The notes beneath the pieces were generated by a model. The model was not told where the DNA came from and searched no databases. It worked only from the letters and a program-made list of their open reading frames with translations. A DNA stretch of 64,000 nt, taken from assembly GCA_963781595.1 (NCBI GenBank), contig CAWAGG010000006.1, forward strand, positions 2,480,001-2,544,000, in the 5' to 3' direction. Positions 51,388-59,105 of the stretch are shown in pieces (the stretch's first letter is position 1; the number at the start of each line of letters is the position of its first letter). Both the position numbers and the translations under genes were made by a program. The DNA is from JBEDUK01 sp963781595. Its GTDB lineage: Bacteria; Actinomycetota; UBA4738.

Positions 51388-52857
51388 TCAAGGGGTCGAG
51401 ACGAGCTCGTCCTGCCCGTGCGCGATCTCGCGTGCGTGCTCGCGCCACCATGCCTGCCCGGAGGCCGGCAGCGTCGAGATGGGATCGTAGAACGGGTAGG
51501 TCCGGGTCAACGCGTCGGGATCGTCGAACTCGATGCCCGTCCGGTAGTTCTTCGTCCAGTACGAGATGCCCTTCTCCCGGTCGTACTCCGCGAGCTGATG
51601 CACCCAGCGCTTGCCGACGAACGGGACGTCGCAGACCACCCGCGGCGTCGCGAAACCGGGCAGGTACCCCATGATCGCGTGCTGGATCTCCTGCGCCTCC
51701 CACACGGCGATGCGCCAGTGCTCCGCGTTCGGGATCATGTCGCACATGTAGAAGTAGTACGGCATGATCCGCGCCCGATCGAGGAGCGTGAAGCACAGCT
51801 CGAGCAGGGTGTTCGCGGACGTGTTCACGCCGCGGAGCAGCACGCCCTGGTTGCGGACGTCGCGGTACCCCCAGTCGAAGAACTGCGCGGTGGCCTTCGC
51901 CACGAGCGGCGTGACCTGGTTCGCGTGGTTCACGTGGGTGTGGACCGCCACGCTCACCCCGCGCCGTCGAGCCTTCTCGCCGATGCGCGCGAGCCCCTCC
52001 TGGACGTCCGGCTGCAGGAAGTGCTGCGGGAGCCCCATCAGGCCCTTCGTCGCCAGTCGGATGTCGCGGATGTTCTCGATGTCCAGCAGCTCCAGGACGA
52101 ATCCCTCGAGCCGCTTGATCGGGAGGTTCGCGATGTCGCCGCCACTGACCACGACGTCACGGACCGACGGGGTCCGCCGGAGGTAGCCGAGCATCTGCTC
52201 GTAGCGGTCCTGCGGCTTGATCTCGAACTTGTACTTCGCCACCTGGGGCGTCGAGTTGCCGACGAGGTCCATCCGGGTGCAATGCCCGCAATACTGGGGA
52301 CACGTGGACAGCATCTCGGCGAGGACCTTCGTGGGGTACCGGTGCGTGAGCCCCTCGACCGCCCACATGTCGGCTTCGTGCAGCGAGTCCCTCGTCGAAT
52401 ACGGATGCGACGGCCACTCCGCATCGCGTTCGCTGAGCGCGGGCGCCATGTATCGGCGGACGGGGTCGGTGCGCAGGTCGCGCTCGTCCATCGTGTTGAT
52501 CATCTGGGGCGGGATCAGCATCGACATCGTGGCTCGCTCGATCTGGTCGTGCTGGATGTCGGCCATCAGGTCGTCCGTCGCGAAGCTCCCGAACGCCTCT
52601 CGGAACTCCTTGAGGTTCTTCACGGAGTGCGCCCGCTGCCACTGGGCGCTCTCCCACTCGGCCGCGCTCACGGCCCGGTACCCCGGAAGGCGCGTCCAGT
52701 CGGGTTCGACGAATGGTCGCTTCAGGGGGTACTCGAACGGCTGGTCGGCGGCGTGCGCCTTCGCCTCGCGATGGCCGGGCCGGTCCTGCGCGCGCTCGGC
52801 CACCGCTTCGACGTCGAACGTCCCCGTTGTGTCGTCCATGGCGAACCCCGCGAACAT
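51388..52857 (-). CDS. KamA-family radical SAM protein (lysine 2,3-aminomutase-like)
   Basis: 489 residues, longer than the about 416 typical of lysine 2,3-aminomutase. The [4Fe-4S] motif CPQYCGHC is at Cys186, Cys190, Cys193. VVVSGGDIANLPIKRLEGFV, VRNQGVLLRGVNTSANTLLE, YYFYMCDMIPNAEHWR and a C-terminal GK segment (VPFVGKRWVHQLAEYDREKG) for PLP correspond to the family. The reaction is PLP- and SAM-dependent 2,3-amino migration; substrate (lysine, glutamate or other) is not decided. Divergent from the Lrp regulator. First 100 residues are an extra N-terminal region. Confidence 0.82.
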   Translation of the reverse strand: MFAGFAMDDTTGTFDVEAVAERAQDRPGHREAKAHAADQPFEYPLKRPFVEPDWTRLPGYRAVSAAEWESAQWQRAHSVKNLKEFREAFGSFATDDLMADIQHDQIERATMSMLIPPQMINTMDERDLRTDPVRRYMAPALSERDAEWPSHPYSTRDSLHEADMWAVEGLTHRYPTKVLAEMLSTCPQYCGHCTRMDLVGNSTPQVAKYKFEIKPQDRYEQMLGYLRRTPSVRDVVVSGGDIANLPIKRLEGFVLELLDIENIRDIRLATKGLMGLPQHFLQPDVQEGLARIGEKARRRGVSVAVHTHVNHANQVTPLVAKATAQFFDWGYRDVRNQGVLLRGVNTSANTLLELCFTLLDRARIMPYYFYMCDMIPNAEHWRIAVWEAQEIQHAIMGYLPGFATPRVVCDVPFVGKRWVHQLAEYDREKGISYWTKNYRTGIEFDDPDALTRTYPFYDPISTLPASGQAWWREHAREIAHGQDELVSTP

Positions 52858-52921
52858 CTCGGCGCGTCGGCCCGGAGGCTGCGACGCGGATCCTCCGGCG
52901 TCGGAACGAACCGCGGTCTAT

Positions 52922-52951
52922 AGCGTACTTCGACCGAGGTCCGTTCGGCAA
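52922..52951 (-). promoter_or_regulatory. Promoter for kamA
   Basis: Minus-strand TTGCCG, 18 nt, TACGCT (overlapping CTATAG), about 65 nt upstream of the ATG at 52857. Moderately good sigma-70-type match. Confidence 0.45.
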
Positions 52952-52966
52952 GCACGTCGAACGGCC

Positions 52967-52996
52967 GGATATCCTTCGGTCATGCGCTAGGATATC
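52967..52996. promoter_or_regulatory. Paired GGATATC motifs in the kamA/lrp divergent region
   Basis: GGATATCC (52967-52974, perfect palindrome) and GGATATC (52990-52996) are 23 bp apart, roughly two DNA turns. The first sits just upstream of the kamA -35 box and the second abuts the lrp start. Suggests binding by the adjacent Lrp protein. Confidence 0.45.
52988..52993 (+). promoter_or_regulatory. Leaderless -10 box (TAGGAT) for the Lrp regulator
   Basis: TAGGAT is 6 nt before GTG 53000. AGGA within it could alternatively be a weak ribosome site. Confidence 0.4.
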
Positions 52997-52999
52997 GTG

Positions 53000-53458
53000 G
53001 TGATTGACGACCGCGACCTCACGATCCTGACGGCCCTGCAGGACGACGCACGCAGCACGTTCGCCGAGATCGGTAAGAAGGTCGGCCTGGCGCCGTCCAG
53101 CGTCCACGAGCGCGTCCGCAAGCTCGAGGCCATGGGCGTGATCCGTGGCTACCGCGCCGAGCTCGACGCCGAGGCGCTCGGGCTGTTCGTCACCGCGCTG
53201 GTCTCTGCGACCCCGCTCGACGCTCGACAGCCGGACGACCTCGCGGAGCGCCTCATCGAGTTCCCGGAGGTCGAGGACTGTCACTCCGTCGCCGGGGCGG
53301 AGAACTACGTCCTGAAGGTCCGAACGCGCACGACCAGCGACCTCGAGGACTTCCTCCGACGGCTGCGGGAGAAGGCGAGCGTCCATACGCGGACGACCGT
53401 CGTCCTCTCCACGCCGTTCGAACACCGCCCGATCGTCGCCGACCGCCCGCGCGACTGA
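53000..53458 (+). CDS. Lrp/AsnC-family transcriptional regulator
   Basis: 152 residues. An N-terminal HTH (DRDLTILTALQDDARSTFAEI and GLAPSSVHERVRKLEAMGVI) and a C-terminal RAM/ligand domain (LGLFVTALVSATPLD, EVEDCHSVAGAENYVLKVRT). Lrp proteins sense amino acids and often control an adjacent divergent metabolic gene, here kamA. GTG 53000 is chosen (6 nt from TAGGAT); an in-frame GTG at 52997 also exists. It probably controls kamA through the GGATATC sites. Confidence 0.9.
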   Translation: MIDDRDLTILTALQDDARSTFAEIGKKVGLAPSSVHERVRKLEAMGVIRGYRAELDAEALGLFVTALVSATPLDARQPDDLAERLIEFPEVEDCHSVAGAENYVLKVRTRTTSDLEDFLRRLREKASVHTRTTVVLSTPFEHRPIVADRPRD

Positions 53459-53475
53459 GCCGGCGCGGCGCCACC

Positions 53476-54111
53476 TCACCGCGACGGGGCGTTGGGTCCG
53501 ACGCCGTCGTCGCGCCTGGACCCGCTCCGCAGCACGACGGAGCCAAGCGGTAACCTCTGCGCGGGCACCGGCCCCCGAGGTCGGCGCCTGCGCTCCATGA
53601 GCCCCGGGGACAGTGGGCTGCCGACCAGTGCGGACAGGCCCGCGAGCCGCATCCGGGCGCTCCGGCGCAGCCGCATCATCAGGACGGCCGATCCGATGCG
53701 CTCGCGCACACCGGTCGTCGGATCGCGGCGGGCCTCGTAGGCAACCTCGGTCGTGCGCTCGTCGAGCTCGATCAAGCTGAAACGTTCCTCGACGAACGGC
53801 AGTCCGGGCGTCAGCCATCGGTAGACGATCGCATCGGCCTCGCGGACCTCGACCGCGCGTACCAGCCTGCGCTCGCCCAAGGCCGCCACATCGACCATCC
53901 GCTCCGTGGCCGAGAGCCGGGCCACCTCGCGACCGTCGAGCAGGACCGCCGCACGGCACGCCTCGATCGTCGCCCGGACCTGGGCGTGGAGCGTGATGGA
54001 CCGGCGAATCCCCGACGATCGGGCCGCGCCGGGTACCGGCGCCCCGGGCGGTGCCGACCCGATGATGTGCTGCGGGCTGGAAGCGTGCCCAGCCAGCCTC
54101 ATGCCGCTCAT
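53476..54111 (-). CDS. Probable SRPBCC-family (cyclase/dehydrase-like) protein
   Basis: 211 residues from ATG 54111, which overlaps the kinase stop (ATGA). Pattern RSITLHAQVRATIEACRA, VDVAALGERRLVRAVEV, YRWLTPGLPFVEERFSLIEL and TTEVAYEARRDP is that of a helix-grip fold with a hydrophobic cavity. Similar to polyketide cyclase/SRPBCC proteins by pattern only. The Arg/Pro-rich C-terminal tail is disordered. Being translationally coupled to the histidine kinase, it could sense a lipid for it. The longer reading to 54306 is inside the kinase gene. Confidence 0.5.
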   Translation of the reverse strand: MSGMRLAGHASSPQHIIGSAPPGAPVPGAARSSGIRRSITLHAQVRATIEACRAAVLLDGREVARLSATERMVDVAALGERRLVRAVEVREADAIVYRWLTPGLPFVEERFSLIELDERTTEVAYEARRDPTTGVRERIGSAVLMMRLRRSARMRLAGLSALVGSPLSPGLMERRRRPRGPVPAQRLPLGSVVLRSGSRRDDGVGPNAPSR

Positions 54112-56351
54112 CGCGCGCGCAGGGCCGGGCGGCCGAGGGCCGCGGAGCTTCGCTCGAACGCTCTCGGATGAGCGCCTCGACCGACGGGGTCGGCCGCCGG
54201 TGGCGGCGTGCCGACCTCCTCGTGCAGCGGAGCCGACCCGATCCGCACGCGGCCCGGGATGAACACGCGGAAGCTCGCGCCGCCGCCATCCCGTTCCTCC
54301 ACCCACGCCCGCCCACCGTGGAGCTCCGCGAAGCGCGCGACGAGGGACAGTCCGATGCCGACGCCCGGCGAGTGACGGCTGAGTGACGGCCCCTGGGCGA
54401 ACGCCTCGAACACCGTCGCCCGGAGCTCGCGCGGCACGCCCGGGCCCGAGTCCTCGACGGCCAGGAGGACCCCGTCGCGCTCCAGCGAGACCTTGATCCA
54501 GACGGGCGTGCCGGGCGGGGTATGCCGAACGGCGTTCGCCAGCAGGTTCTCGAGGATCCGTTCCACCTGGGCCGGATCGACGTCGACGGATCCCGGCGGC
54601 GCGTGCACCTCGACCCGCCGATCGCCGAGCGCCTCGTACTCGGCGACGACGGATCGGGCCAACGCGCCGACGTCGGTCATCCGCCGATCCGGCTCGACGA
54701 TCCCACGGTCGAGGCGGTTCAGGTCGAGCAGGTCGGCGAGCAGCCGGTCCAGCTTCCGTGAGTTCGCGGCCATCCGGTGCAGGAGGTCGCGCTGATCCTC
54801 GGCAGGCAGCGTCAGGTCGTCCCGATCCAGGGTGAGGGCCGCGCCCATGATCGCTGCGAGCGGTGTGCGCAGCTCGTGCGAGACCGCATGGAGGAACGTG
54901 CTCTTCATCTCGTCCAGCGCCCGGAGCCGAGCGGCCGCTTCGCGCTCACGGCTGAGGGCGTTGCGAAGCGTCTGCTCCGCGAGCTTGTGCCCGGTCACGT
55001 CGAACATCACCCCCTGCCAGATCTGGCGCTCGTCCGGCGCCGTTCCGACTGGCACGATCTCGGAGTGCACCCACGAGCGATGTCCGTCCCGCGATCGGAT
55101 CCGATACTCCTCGCGGAGGGGCTCGCCCGCCCTGATCCGGTGCTCGTCGGCCTCGAGGATGCGGGCGCGGTCATCCTCCTCGATCAGCGATGACCACGGG
55201 TGGTCTCGGATCCACTCCTCCGCCGAGTACCCGAACATCGCGTCGACCTGCGGGCTGACGTAGACCGTGTGCGCGCTCGCTGGATCCGCGCGCTCGACCT
55301 GCTCGATGAACGTGACCGCCGGGATGTGTTCGACGACCGTGCGGTACCTGGCTTCCGCCTGTTCCAGCTCCGCGCCTCGCGCGTCCAGCTCCTCGACCGT
55401 CGACTGCACGTCGCGGAACAGGCCCGACATCCGGACCACCACCAAACCGAAGAGGCCCGCGGACGCGGCCACGATCGCGGGGACCGCATCCCACGCGTGC
55501 TCGACGGCGACGATCGCCAGGGCCACGGGGGCCATCAGGGACGCCACCGACAGCATCGCGATCCGCACCCGACCGAAGCGCGGACGGTAGCCCTCCTCGA
55601 CGTCCGGGCCGGCGACGACACCCATCGACGGATGGAGCCCGGCCGCGCCCATCAGGAGGAAGCCGGCCATCCACCCGAGATCCATGAGGCTCCCGTCCGT
55701 GTACCCGCCGGCGAGGTTCGTCAGGGCGTAGGCCACGTCCGCCGCGAGGGTCGCGATGATGCTGAGGGTCAGCAGACGGAACGCCGGCGTTCGCACACCT
55801 CGCTCGAACGCGAGGCGGACGAGGACGAACAGGAGCAGGACGTCCATCAGCGGGTACGCGAGGGTCGTCAGTTGCTCGGTGGCCGAGCCGACGCTGCCTC
55901 GAGTGGTCGGTAGCACGACCAGGATCCACCAGAGGAGCCCGAGCCCGGTCGCCACGATCGTCGCGTCGACGACCGTCCCTCGGTCGCTGCGCGGGGAGAG
56001 GTCCCGCGTGAGCATCACGACGCCGGCGATCAGGAACGGGTACGCGATGAGGAAGCCGGCATCGGCCAGCGACGGTACGGGCGCGTCGACGTGCCGGACC
56101 AGGTCGTACCAGTCATAGAAGAGCTCTCCCAGGAACATGAGTCCCTGTGCCGCGGCCAGCACGAGCCATGGGGTCTTGTGAGCCGGCTTCCACCGACGGA
56201 CCCCGACGAAGATCGCGACCGCCGACGACAGCGCGGTCGCGTCGTAGATGACGTTCTGCGCGGGGACCGGGCCCAGCGCGAAGTAGACGGTCGTCGTGAG
56301 GACTCCCGCCGCGAGGTACGCGATCCACGCGCGAGCCCAGAGGCGCTGCAC
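54108..56351 (-). CDS. Membrane-bound PAS-domain sensor histidine kinase
   Basis: 747 residues from GTG 56351. Seven to nine N-terminal helices (residues about 10-310), then a PAS/PAC domain (about 335-460; EARYRTVVEHIPAVTFIE, DDRARILEADEHRI), then LHAVSHELRTPLAAIMGAAL (phospho-His) and the ATPase ENLLANAVRHTPPGT, VEDSGPGVPRELR and GVGIGLSLVARFAELHGG. No response regulator gene is adjacent, so it is an orphan within this window. The cognate regulator may be elsewhere. Confidence 0.86.
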   Translation of the reverse strand: MQRLWARAWIAYLAAGVLTTTVYFALGPVPAQNVIYDATALSSAVAIFVGVRRWKPAHKTPWLVLAAAQGLMFLGELFYDWYDLVRHVDAPVPSLADAGFLIAYPFLIAGVVMLTRDLSPRSDRGTVVDATIVATGLGLLWWILVVLPTTRGSVGSATEQLTTLAYPLMDVLLLFVLVRLAFERGVRTPAFRLLTLSIIATLAADVAYALTNLAGGYTDGSLMDLGWMAGFLLMGAAGLHPSMGVVAGPDVEEGYRPRFGRVRIAMLSVASLMAPVALAIVAVEHAWDAVPAIVAASAGLFGLVVVRMSGLFRDVQSTVEELDARGAELEQAEARYRTVVEHIPAVTFIEQVERADPASAHTVYVSPQVDAMFGYSAEEWIRDHPWSSLIEEDDRARILEADEHRIRAGEPLREEYRIRSRDGHRSWVHSEIVPVGTAPDERQIWQGVMFDVTGHKLAEQTLRNALSREREAAARLRALDEMKSTFLHAVSHELRTPLAAIMGAALTLDRDDLTLPAEDQRDLLHRMAANSRKLDRLLADLLDLNRLDRGIVEPDRRMTDVGALARSVVAEYEALGDRRVEVHAPPGSVDVDPAQVERILENLLANAVRHTPPGTPVWIKVSLERDGVLLAVEDSGPGVPRELRATVFEAFAQGPSLSRHSPGVGIGLSLVARFAELHGGRAWVEERDGGGASFRVFIPGRVRIGSAPLHEEVGTPPPAADPVGRGAHPRAFERSSAALGRPALRAR

Positions 56352-56472
56352 CCCCTATGCATCGGTCTTTCGCCTCCCCGTCATGAGCCGGGCGATGGGC
56401 GCGCCGCGACGGTGACGCACCGGCCCGCCACTCGTGGACATCCGCGACCGGCCGAGGCTCGAACCGTCCCCT

Positions 56473-57621
56473 TCAGCCCTTGGCCAACCGACGGCCGATG
56501 ACGAGGCGCTGGATCTGGTTCGTTCCCTCCACGATCTGGAGGGCCTTCGCCTCGCGCATGTAGCGCTCCACGGGGTATTCGCGCATGTAGCCGTACCCGC
56601 CATGCACCTGCACGGCGTCGGTCGTGACCCGCATCGCCACGTCCGACGCGAACAGCTTCGCCATCGACGCCCCGAGGCTCGGGTCGCCCCCCGCGTCCCT
56701 GTACCGAGCGGCCTCCCGGTAGAGACGGCGTGCGGCCTCGACCTGCGTCGCCATGTCGGCGAGCATGAAGCGCAGTCCGTCGAACTCGATCACGGGGCGG
56801 CCGAACTGGGCACGCTCGCCGGCGAAGCCGATCGCCGCGTCCAGTGCCGCCTGTGCCAGGCCGACCGAGCACGCGGCGATCCCGAGGCGGCCCCCGTCCA
56901 GCGCCGCCAGCGCGATCGTGAACCCCTGGCCTTCCTCACCGATCAGGTTCTCCGCGGGGACCCGGCACCCGTCGAAGATCAGCTCGCGCATCGGCGACGC
57001 GCTCCACCCCATCTTGGATTCGAGCTTGCCGAACCCGAAGCCATCCCAGCCTCGCTCCACGGCGAACGCGCTGATCCCCTTCGGCCCCTCCTCGCCGGTC
57101 CTGGCCATCACCAGGTAGAACTCCGCCTCACCCGCCTGGCTGATGAACCGCTTCGTCCCGTCGAGCACGAACGCCTCGCCGTCGTCGGTCCGCACGGCCC
57201 GGGTCCGCAGGGAGGCCGCGTCGCTCCCGCTCGAGGCCTCGGACAGCGCGTACGCCCCGAGCCACCCGCCCGACAGGAGCTTCGGGAGGTAGCGGGCCTT
57301 CAGATCGTCGGAGCCGTACCACGCCACGCCGGAGGCGCTCAGGTGATGCACGGACAACGCCTCGGCGAGGGTCAGCGAGCCGGTGGCGATCTCCTCGAGG
57401 ACGGCGGCGTACGTGAGGTAAGGCTGGCCGCCACCGCCGAGGTGTTCGTCGAACGGGATCCCGGCGAGCCCCATCGCGCCCAGGCCGTCGAAGAGATCCC
57501 GCGGGAACTCGGCGCGCTCCTCGGATCCGGCGACCGTCGGCGCGACCCGTTCGGCGACGAAGTCCCGCACGGCGCCCACGATCTGGCGTTGCTCATCGTT
57601 CAGGCCGAAGTCGCGATCCAC
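56473..57621 (-). CDS. Acyl-CoA dehydrogenase
   Basis: 382 residues. DFGLNDEQRQIVGAVRDFV start, GLAGIPFDEHLGGGG, AYALSEASSGSDAASL (FAD/substrate), VLDGTKRFISQAGEAEF, QAALDAAIGFAGERAQFGRP and VQVHGGYGYMREYPVERYMR with QIVEGTNQIQR (catalytic Glu). Oxidises acyl-CoA to enoyl-CoA with FAD in beta-oxidation or branched-chain amino acid breakdown. GTG 57621 fits because a TAGGAT -10 box lies 7 nt upstream, which would overlap the alternative ATG at 57630. Divergent from cysS. Confidence 0.9.
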   Translation of the reverse strand: MDRDFGLNDEQRQIVGAVRDFVAERVAPTVAGSEERAEFPRDLFDGLGAMGLAGIPFDEHLGGGGQPYLTYAAVLEEIATGSLTLAEALSVHHLSASGVAWYGSDDLKARYLPKLLSGGWLGAYALSEASSGSDAASLRTRAVRTDDGEAFVLDGTKRFISQAGEAEFYLVMARTGEEGPKGISAFAVERGWDGFGFGKLESKMGWSASPMRELIFDGCRVPAENLIGEEGQGFTIALAALDGGRLGIAACSVGLAQAALDAAIGFAGERAQFGRPVIEFDGLRFMLADMATQVEAARRLYREAARYRDAGGDPSLGASMAKLFASDVAMRVTTDAVQVHGGYGYMREYPVERYMREAKALQIVEGTNQIQRLVIGRRLAKG

Positions 57622-57628
57622 GGCTGGC

Positions 57629-57634
57629 ATCCTA
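57629..57634 (-). promoter_or_regulatory. Leaderless -10 box (TAGGAT) for acyl-CoA dehydrogenase
   Basis: TAGGAT on the minus strand, 7 nt before GTG 57621. It helps select the GTG start. Confidence 0.5.
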
Positions 57635-57663
57635 CGCGCGGCGGTGGCGGGCGACGCTGCCGG

Positions 57664-57669
57664 TATCCT
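57664..57669 (+). promoter_or_regulatory. Leaderless -10 box (TATCCT) for cysS
   Basis: TATCCT is 8 nt before the ATG at 57678, no ribosome site between. The two divergent boxes are 29 nt apart. Confidence 0.5.
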
Positions 57670-57677
57670 GTTCGGCC

Positions 57678-59081
57678 ATGCGCCTGTACGACTCCCTGAC
57701 GCGCGAGCTCACGGACGTCGTGCCCGTGGACGGGCGGACCGTGAAGATCTATTCCTGCGGACCGACCGTCTACCGGTACATCCACATCGGCAACATGCGC
57801 TCGTTCATGCTGGGCGACGCGCTGCGACGGGCGCTGCGCTCCGAGGGCCTCGACGTGCGCTGGGTCATGAACATCACCGACGTGGGACACATGACCGACG
57901 AGGTCTCCGACACGGGACGGGACAAGATGGAGCTCGCCGAGGCGGACGAGGGCCTGTCCGCGATGGAGATCGCGGAGAAATACACGCGTGCCTTCATGGA
58001 GGATGCCGACCTCCTGGGGATCGAGCGCGCCGACCTCTACCCGCGCGCGACCGAGCACATCCCCGAGATGATCGCGATCATCCGGCGCCTGATCGAGCGC
58101 GGCCACGCGTACGAGGCGAACGGCACGGTCTACTACGACGTCACGACGTTCCCCGACTACGGGAAGCTCTCCGGGAACACGCTGGACAAGCTCCGCGCCG
58201 GTGGCGCGGCACGCGAGACGGTCGCCGACCCGAACAAGCGTCATCCGGAGGACTTCGCCCTGTGGAAGGCCGCCGGAGACCATCGTGTCCTGAAGTGGCC
58301 CTCTCCGTGGGGCGAGGGGTTCCCCGGATGGCACATCGAATGCTCCGCGATGTCGATGAAGCACCTCGGGGAGCGGTTCGACATCCACACGGGCGGCAAC
58401 GACAACAAGTTCCCGCACCACGAGGACGAGCTGGCGCAGTCGGAGGGCGCGGTGGGGCATCAGGTCGTGTCGATCTGGGTGCACGGCGGGTTCCTGCAGA
58501 TGGCCGGGCAGAAGATGGCGAAGTCGGCGAAGAACATCTACCGCGTGCAGGATCTCGCGGACAACGGGATCGACCCGCTCGCCTATCGACTCCTGTGCTT
58601 CGGGGTCCGGTACCGAAGCGAGATGGACTTCTCGTGGGAGGCGCTCGAGGGGGCCCACGCGCGCCTGACGACGATCCGCCGGCGCATGGTGGACTGGGCG
58701 TCGGACGAAGAGCGCTCGGGACCGCCGACCGGCACGGTCGAGCTGTTCGACCGGCGGTTCCGCGATGCGGTCGCCGACGACCTCGACCTCCCGCATGCGC
58801 TGGTGATTTTGAACGAGCTGGTCTCCGACCCCGAGGTCGGGCCGCGCGAGAAGCACGAGCTGATCCGGTCGTGGGACCAGGTCCTCGGCCTCGATCTGGA
58901 TCGCCTCGTCCGCGAGGGCTCGGAGCTTCCGCCCGAGGTCCTCGACCTGGTCCGGCGCCGGGACGCGGCCCGCGACGCGAAGGACTACGCGGCCTCCGAC
59001 GCGATCCGCGACCAGCTCACCGAGATGGGGTACGAGGTGATGGATACGCCGGACGGCACGAAGGTTCGCCGTCGAAGCTGA
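57678..59081 (+). CDS. cysS: Cysteinyl-tRNA synthetase
   Basis: 467 residues. CGPTVYRYIHIGN with HIGN (residues 36-39, HIGH signature), zinc ligands Cys27 and the WHIECS and HHEDE stretches, and KMAKS (279-283, KMSKS loop). Charges tRNA-Cys with cysteine. The N-terminal YRYIHIGNMRS differs a little from the common YDYAHIGNARS. The C-terminal anticodon-binding domain is complete (RRDAARDAKDYAASDAIRDQ). Convergent with the acyltransferase gene. Confidence 0.95.
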   Translation: MRLYDSLTRELTDVVPVDGRTVKIYSCGPTVYRYIHIGNMRSFMLGDALRRALRSEGLDVRWVMNITDVGHMTDEVSDTGRDKMELAEADEGLSAMEIAEKYTRAFMEDADLLGIERADLYPRATEHIPEMIAIIRRLIERGHAYEANGTVYYDVTTFPDYGKLSGNTLDKLRAGGAARETVADPNKRHPEDFALWKAAGDHRVLKWPSPWGEGFPGWHIECSAMSMKHLGERFDIHTGGNDNKFPHHEDELAQSEGAVGHQVVSIWVHGGFLQMAGQKMAKSAKNIYRVQDLADNGIDPLAYRLLCFGVRYRSEMDFSWEALEGAHARLTTIRRRMVDWASDEERSGPPTGTVELFDRRFRDAVADDLDLPHALVILNELVSDPEVGPREKHELIRSWDQVLGLDLDRLVREGSELPPEVLDLVRRRDAARDAKDYAASDAIRDQLTEMGYEVMDTPDGTKVRRRS

Positions 59082-59105
59082 CCGCCGCCCGCCAACCCTC
59101 GTGGT

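Noticed and set aside
52157..54316. Minus-strand open frame of 719 codons spanning the kamA/lrp region
   Set aside because: Overlaps lrp and kamA in another frame with mostly Arg/Gly text; no coherent domain.
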